A stretch of DNA of 64,000 bases from VXRN01 sp963664365 (GTDB lineage Bacteria > Chloroflexota > Dehalococcoidia > Lucifugimonadales > UBA1123), in the NCBI GenBank assembly GCA_963664365.1, contig OY761144.1, forward strand, positions 2,170,001 through 2,234,000, read 5' to 3'. The stretch's first letter is position 1. The number at the start of each line of letters is the position of its first letter. A program made the position numbers and the translations under genes. Positions 60,754 to 64,000 of this stretch are shown here, in pieces. The notes under the pieces are model-generated. The model had not been told where the DNA came from. It saw only the letters and a list, made by a program, of their open reading frames with translations, and did not search any database.

Positions 60754-61572
60754 ATGCCGACCCTATACATAGTCCCGACCCCCATAGGCAACCTCGAAGA
60801 CATCACCTTGAGAGCGTTGCGCATCCTGCGCGAAGTCGAACTGATCGCCGCCGAAGACACCCGCGTAACCCGCAAACTCCTGGCCCGCTACCAGATACAG
60901 ACCCCTCTCACCCCTTTCCACGAGCACAACCTAACCGCGAAGCTGCCCGATCTGCTGGACCGACTGGCGACAGACGACATCGCCCTCGTTTCCGACGCCG
61001 GAACCCCGACGATCAACGACCCCGGACGCGAGCTCGTCTCGGCCGCCGCCGAAAGCGGGTTTAACGTCGTCGCCCTGCCCGGCCCCTCCGCCCTCACCAC
61101 CGCCCTTGCAGTCTCCGGCCTGCCGACGAATGGGTTCGTGTTCCTCGGGTTCCTGCCGAGACGCAGAGCCGAGAGGATAGACCTTCTCACCGGCCTCACC
61201 CGCGAGCCGCGCTCGCTCGTCGCGTTCGTCTCCCCACACCGCCTCGCCGCTTCTCTCTCAGACCTCCTCCAAACCCTCGGAGACCGGCAGATCGCCCTCT
61301 GCCGAGAGATGACCAAGCTCCACGAAGAAACCTTCAGGGGCAGCATATCCAATGCTATTCAACTCTTCGCCGAACCCAGGGGAGAGTTCACCCTAGTCAT
61401 AGAAGGCGCACCCGATCAGCCCGACGCCGTCCCCGACGCCGAAGCCGAGTCACTTCTCACCCGCGCCAAAACCCAGGGCATGACCGCCCGCGACGCGGTC
61501 GCCCTCACAGCCGAGGCCACCGGCAGATCCAAACGCGACCTATACAACCTCTGGCTCTCCCTCAACCAATGA
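60754..61572 (+). CDS. rsmI: 16S rRNA (cytidine-1402 2'-O)-methyltransferase
   Basis: Methylates the ribose of C1402 in 16S rRNA with S-adenosylmethionine. The 272-residue tetrapyrrole-methylase-fold protein has LYIVPTPIGNLEDITLRAL, IAAEDTRVTRKLL, FHEHNL, ALVSDAGTPTINDPG, LPGPSALTTALAVSGLP and FLGFLP, all diagnostic. The C-terminal helical part (GMTARDAVALTAEATGRSKR) is typical. It is divergent from the BI-1 gene across 92 bases. Confidence 0.95.
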   Translation: MPTLYIVPTPIGNLEDITLRALRILREVELIAAEDTRVTRKLLARYQIQTPLTPFHEHNLTAKLPDLLDRLATDDIALVSDAGTPTINDPGRELVSAAAESGFNVVALPGPSALTTALAVSGLPTNGFVFLGFLPRRRAERIDLLTGLTREPRSLVAFVSPHRLAASLSDLLQTLGDRQIALCREMTKLHEETFRGSISNAIQLFAEPRGEFTLVIEGAPDQPDAVPDAEAESLLTRAKTQGMTARDAVALTAEATGRSKRDLYNLWLSLNQ

Positions 61573-61576
61573 CCCA

Positions 61577-61655
61577 AAACCATCCACCACCCACTACCCA
61601 CTATCCACCATCCACCATCCCACCATCCGCTATCCACTATCCACTATCCACCATC
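61577..61655. repeat. Imperfect CTATCCACC tandem repeat
   Basis: About ten imperfect copies of a CCACTATCCACC-type word follow the rsmI stop. The tract is simple in sequence, with no coding sense. Confidence 0.6.
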
Positions 61656-61696
61656 CCCTCACGCCCAAAATCAGCCAAATCACCCCAATCACAAAA

Positions 61697-61741
61697 TCAC
61701 AGTTCAGACAACCCTTAGCGCCCCTTCGTGTCCTTCGTGGA
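61697..61741 (-). repeat. 45-base dispersed repeat, copy 2
   Basis: On the minus strand it begins TCCACGAAGGACACGAAGG. It matches 51780-51824 in 42 of 45 bases. Confidence 0.75.
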
Positions 61742-61752
61742 CAACAACTTTC

Positions 61753-61781
61753 TTGACCCGCCAATCTGCCCGTGTTAGCAT
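61753..61781 (+). promoter_or_regulatory. Promoter before the IscA-like gene
   Basis: TTGACC and TAGCAT are 17 bases apart, 43 bases before the GTG at 61825. The fit is moderate. Confidence 0.45.
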
Positions 61782-61824
61782 TGGCGTACGATAGACCGCA
61801 AGTCAGAGTGCGGAGGACAACGCC

Positions 61825-62256
61825 GTGACAACTACGCAGCTAATAGAGGTCAGCGATCTGGCCGCCCAAAAGTTCAAGGACATCCTCGAGGAGCAGGGTG
61901 AGGAAGACGGTTTGCTCCGAGTCATGGTGATGCCCGGAGCCGACGGCGGGATTCAGTACATGCTCAGCGTCGAGCAGGAAGCCGGCGTGGACGATTTCGT
62001 CATCGACGCCAGCGCCATCCGGGTCCTCGTCGACGCCGACAGCGCTCCCCTGCTGGACGGCTCAACCATAGACTACATGGAAGGCCTGATGCGAAGCGGC
62101 TTCGTCATCAGCAACCCGAACTTCCAAGCCCACGGTGGTGGCGGCTGCGCCTGCGGCGGCGGCGGATGCGGTGGTGGTGGTGGTGGATGCGGCGGTGGCG
62201 GCGGTGGATGCGGATGCGGCGGTGGCGGCGGTGGATGCGGGTGCGGCGGACACTAG
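61825..62256 (+). CDS. IscA/HesB-like iron-sulfur protein with Gly/Cys-rich tail
   Basis: A 143-residue protein. Residues 1-105 follow the A-type iron-sulfur carrier fold (LIEVSDLAAQKFKDILEEQG, LLRVMVMPGADGGIQYMLSV, IDYMEGLMRSGFVISNPNF). The first conserved Cys of the family (SGCSG) is absent; PGADGG is found there. The usual C-terminal CGCG is expanded into about 40 residues of Gly with eight Cys (CACG, then runs of GGGGGGC) ending CGCGGH. The tail could bind metal or clusters. The GTG start has GGAGG eight bases upstream. Confidence 0.82.
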   Translation: MTTTQLIEVSDLAAQKFKDILEEQGEEDGLLRVMVMPGADGGIQYMLSVEQEAGVDDFVIDASAIRVLVDADSAPLLDGSTIDYMEGLMRSGFVISNPNFQAHGGGGCACGGGGCGGGGGGCGGGGGGCGCGGGGGGCGCGGH

Positions 62257-62274
62257 ACCTGCCCGCTGACGTAG

Positions 62275-62295
62275 GGGTGGGCTTCATGCCCACCC
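62275..62295. repeat. Hairpin after the IscA-like gene
   Basis: Eight-base perfect stem GGGTGGGC/GCCCACCC with loop TTCAT. A related, weaker GGTGGGTTTCATATCCGCCC follows at 62307-62326. No T-run follows, so it looks like a dispersed palindromic repeat, possibly also acting as a terminator. Confidence 0.5.
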
Positions 62296-62350
62296 GCCCT
62301 CGTAGCGGTGGGTTTCATATCCGCCCGGCTCCGTCCTTCTTATCTGAAAA

Positions 62351-63052
62351 TTGCTTTTCCGCGCATTAGACCAGTTTCAGACCGACCCGGCCCTCGCGCT
62401 CGTCACGCTCGCGGCGTTCTCAGTCGCGCTAATCGTCGGCATTACCTTCCACGAGTTCAGCCACGCTTATGTCGCCAACTCCCTCGGAGACGGCACCGCG
62501 AAGGGACTCGGCAGGCTCACTCTGAACCCGCTCGCGCATCTCGACCCCATCGGCACAGCGCTGATCTTCGTCGCCGGATTCGGATGGGGCAAGCCCGTGC
62601 CGTTCAACCCCTTCTACCTCAGAGTGGGCATGAGACAGGGGGCCGCCCTGGTCTCGCTTGCCGGCCCCGTTGCCAACGTCATCGCGGCGACCGCGTTCGC
62701 GATTCCGCTCAGGCTCGGAGTCGCCCAGTACGACGCCTTCGGCCTCTCGCTGTCCGGAACCTCCGGCGCGAACATACTCGGCTACCTTCTGGCGTCGCTG
62801 GTCTTCTGGAACCTGATCCTGGCAGTGTTCAACCTCCTCCCGATCGCGCCGCTGGACGGGTTCAAGGTCGCGCTCGGCGTCCTTCCCCGAAGCATCGCCG
62901 CCCCCTTCTCCCGACTGGAGCCGTGGGGACCCGGCATATTGCTTCTCATAATCGCGCTCGGATTCTTCTCCGACTTTAGACTGTTCGCCACGCTGATACT
63001 CCCGCCGGTAAGATTAATCAGCCGGATTCTGCTTGGGCAGAGCCTTATGTGA
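62351..63052 (+). CDS. Site-2 protease family (M50B) membrane metalloprotease
   Basis: A 233-residue intramembrane zinc protease of the short M50B type. The zinc motif HEFSH is at residues 34-38 within the first membrane segment. The third ligand Asp is in NLLPIAPLDGFKV (about 166). Other typical parts are GRLTLNPLAHLDPIGT and GWGKPVPFNPFYLR. Five to six membrane segments are expected, without a PDZ domain. The start TTG at 62351 has a poor ribosome site, so the exact start is uncertain. Confidence 0.9.
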   Translation: MLFRALDQFQTDPALALVTLAAFSVALIVGITFHEFSHAYVANSLGDGTAKGLGRLTLNPLAHLDPIGTALIFVAGFGWGKPVPFNPFYLRVGMRQGAALVSLAGPVANVIAATAFAIPLRLGVAQYDAFGLSLSGTSGANILGYLLASLVFWNLILAVFNLLPIAPLDGFKVALGVLPRSIAAPFSRLEPWGPGILLLIIALGFFSDFRLFATLILPPVRLISRILLGQSLM

Positions 63053-63103
63053 TACCCTGTTAGCCAACACAGTCCATTCATGAGCCAACCTGGAGGTGGC
63101 GCT

Positions 63104-64000
63104 TTGGAGCGAATAACTATCATCGGAGTCAGTCCCGTCGGCGCGTCTATCGGACTTGCTCTCATGGCCCGAAATCTGCGAAACACCGAGGTCGTCATCA
63201 CGTCCAAGGACCGCGGCGTGATGTCCGCCGTCTCCAAGATGAACGCCGCTCACGCCACCGAAAGAGGACTCCGTGCGGCGGTGGAGGGCGCGCAGCTAAT
63301 CATTCTGGACGTCCCCCTCACCGAGATGCGCGAGATAATGGAGGGCATCGGCCCCACACTGGAGCCGGACACGGTCGTAACCGACACAGCCAACATCAAG
63401 GGACCGGTCATGAAGTGGGCCTCCGAATTTCTCAGGCCCGACGCCTCCTTCGTCGGCGGACACCCGCTCCTGAAGAACGTGCCCGGCTCCGTCGAAGAAG
63501 CCGACGCCTCTATCTTCAAGGACGCCAAATACTCCATCACCCCAACCGACGACGTCGACGATCATGCCATACGAACCGTCATCGGCCTCGTCGAGGCCAT
63601 CGGAGCCCAGCCGCTCTTCCTCGACCCCGTCGAGCACGACTCCTACGCCGCCGCCATGTACCACCTGCCGATGATAATGTCGTCCGCGTTCGTCACCACG
63701 ACCGCAGGCAGCGACGGCTGGCGCGAAATGCACCGGCTCGCGGACGCCCAGTTCGATTCGTTCGGCAGCCACGCCACCAACGACCCGCTCGACAACGAGG
63801 CTGTCTGCATCTCCAACCCTGGAGCCATCGTTCACTGGGTGGACCAGCTTATCCTCGAACTCTACAACTACCGAAACGAGATCAAGGAAAGCGACGAGGC
63901 GCTCGTGGACCGATTCGCCAGGGCCTTCGAGTACAAGGCCAAGTGGGAAGCCGACGCCGTGATCCCCAACAACTCGCCCATGTTGCCGACGGCGGGCGAG
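63104..64000 (+). CDS. Prephenate dehydrogenase-like protein, 3' end outside the window
   Basis: The frame is open from TTG 63104 (GGAGG seven bases upstream) to the window end, 299 codons. It starts MERITIIGVSPVGASIGLAL, a Rossmann nucleotide-binding motif. LIILDVPLTEMREIMEGIGP, VVTDTANIKGPVM, FVGGHPLLKNVPGS and HDSYAAAMYHLPMIMSSAFV follow, all in line with TyrA/prephenate dehydrogenases that make 4-hydroxyphenylpyruvate for tyrosine. GxSxxG replaces the usual GxGxxG. A related arogenate-type activity cannot be excluded. Confidence 0.82.
   Translation, partial: MERITIIGVSPVGASIGLALMARNLRNTEVVITSKDRGVMSAVSKMNAAHATERGLRAAVEGAQLIILDVPLTEMREIMEGIGPTLEPDTVVTDTANIKGPVMKWASEFLRPDASFVGGHPLLKNVPGSVEEADASIFKDAKYSITPTDDVDDHAIRTVIGLVEAIGAQPLFLDPVEHDSYAAAMYHLPMIMSSAFVTTTAGSDGWREMHRLADAQFDSFGSHATNDPLDNEAVCISNPGAIVHWVDQLILELYNYRNEIKESDEALVDRFARAFEYKAKWEADAVIPNNSPMLPTAGE

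Noticed and set aside
61577..61655. CRISPR-like repeats after rsmI
   Set aside because: The words are short, imperfect and back to back without unique spacers, and no cas gene is present.

Overview
The window looks like a piece of a GC-rich bacterial chromosome with gene order typical of Chloroflexota. My best guess is the Dehalococcoidia/SAR202 side of that phylum. This is an inference from gene content (dprA-topA-xerC block, coiled-coil C4 zinc protein, DUF4389, Uma2 proteins, many short intergenic repeat elements); no rRNA is present to settle it. Most of the window is housekeeping sequence. Several accessory islands and a number of recent sequence scars (frameshifts, duplications, small transposon-like repeats) are inserted between the housekeeping blocks.

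Layout. 1-3742 (+) is a tightly packed operon: efp (cut by the window edge), xseA, a DUF4389 membrane protein, xseB, a PHP phosphoesterase and a MOSC protein. 3791-6414 holds a tiny unknown gene, a divergent LysR regulator, a sortase and a small zinc-ribbon protein. 6519-15698 (-) is a long information-processing block: C4 zinc coiled-coil protein, degenerate serine recombinase, pyrD, two tRNA-Ser genes, dprA, topA, xerC and an M24 peptidase. 15823-23401 (+) holds Uma2, pyruvate kinase, a cysteinyl-tRNA synthetase fused to a glycosyltransferase, a cation exchanger, NIPSNAP and an amidohydrolase. 23445-26575 (-) is metG, a polyprenyl synthase and hicAB.

The accessory part starts at 26576. It has a repeat-rich spacer and an ATPase/TOPRIM gene pair (27174-28666). 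A polyketide locus follows (31287-43626, minus strand). Its core is a 3,408-residue synthase with order KS-AT-DH-MT-ER-KR-ACP-KS-AT-like. Downstream are a free acyl carrier protein, a phosphopantetheinyl transferase and an alpha/beta hydrolase. Together these could make, activate and release one reduced, C-methylated acyl chain. The second AT-like domain has lost its nucleophile and is shortened. After the cluster come a nucleobase-type permease with an extra C-terminal domain, a second ATPase/DUF4276 pair, an aldehyde dehydrogenase, and an orphan terminase pair behind a near-consensus promoter.

The last part (52052-64000) holds Uma2, a metallo-beta-lactamase-fold protein, a frameshifted DUF1802 gene, an aldo/keto reductase, an EVE-domain protein, a phosphodiesterase and a frameshifted CoA-transferase. 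It also has a solitary hicB, a DEAD-box helicase bracketed by duplicated caiB/hicB ends, a BI-1 protein, rsmI, an IscA-like protein with a Gly/Cys-rich tail, a site-2 protease and the start of a prephenate dehydrogenase gene. The best candidates for undescribed biology are the polyketide locus, the CysRS-glycosyltransferase fusion, the two ATPase/TOPRIM pairs and the degenerate recombinase.
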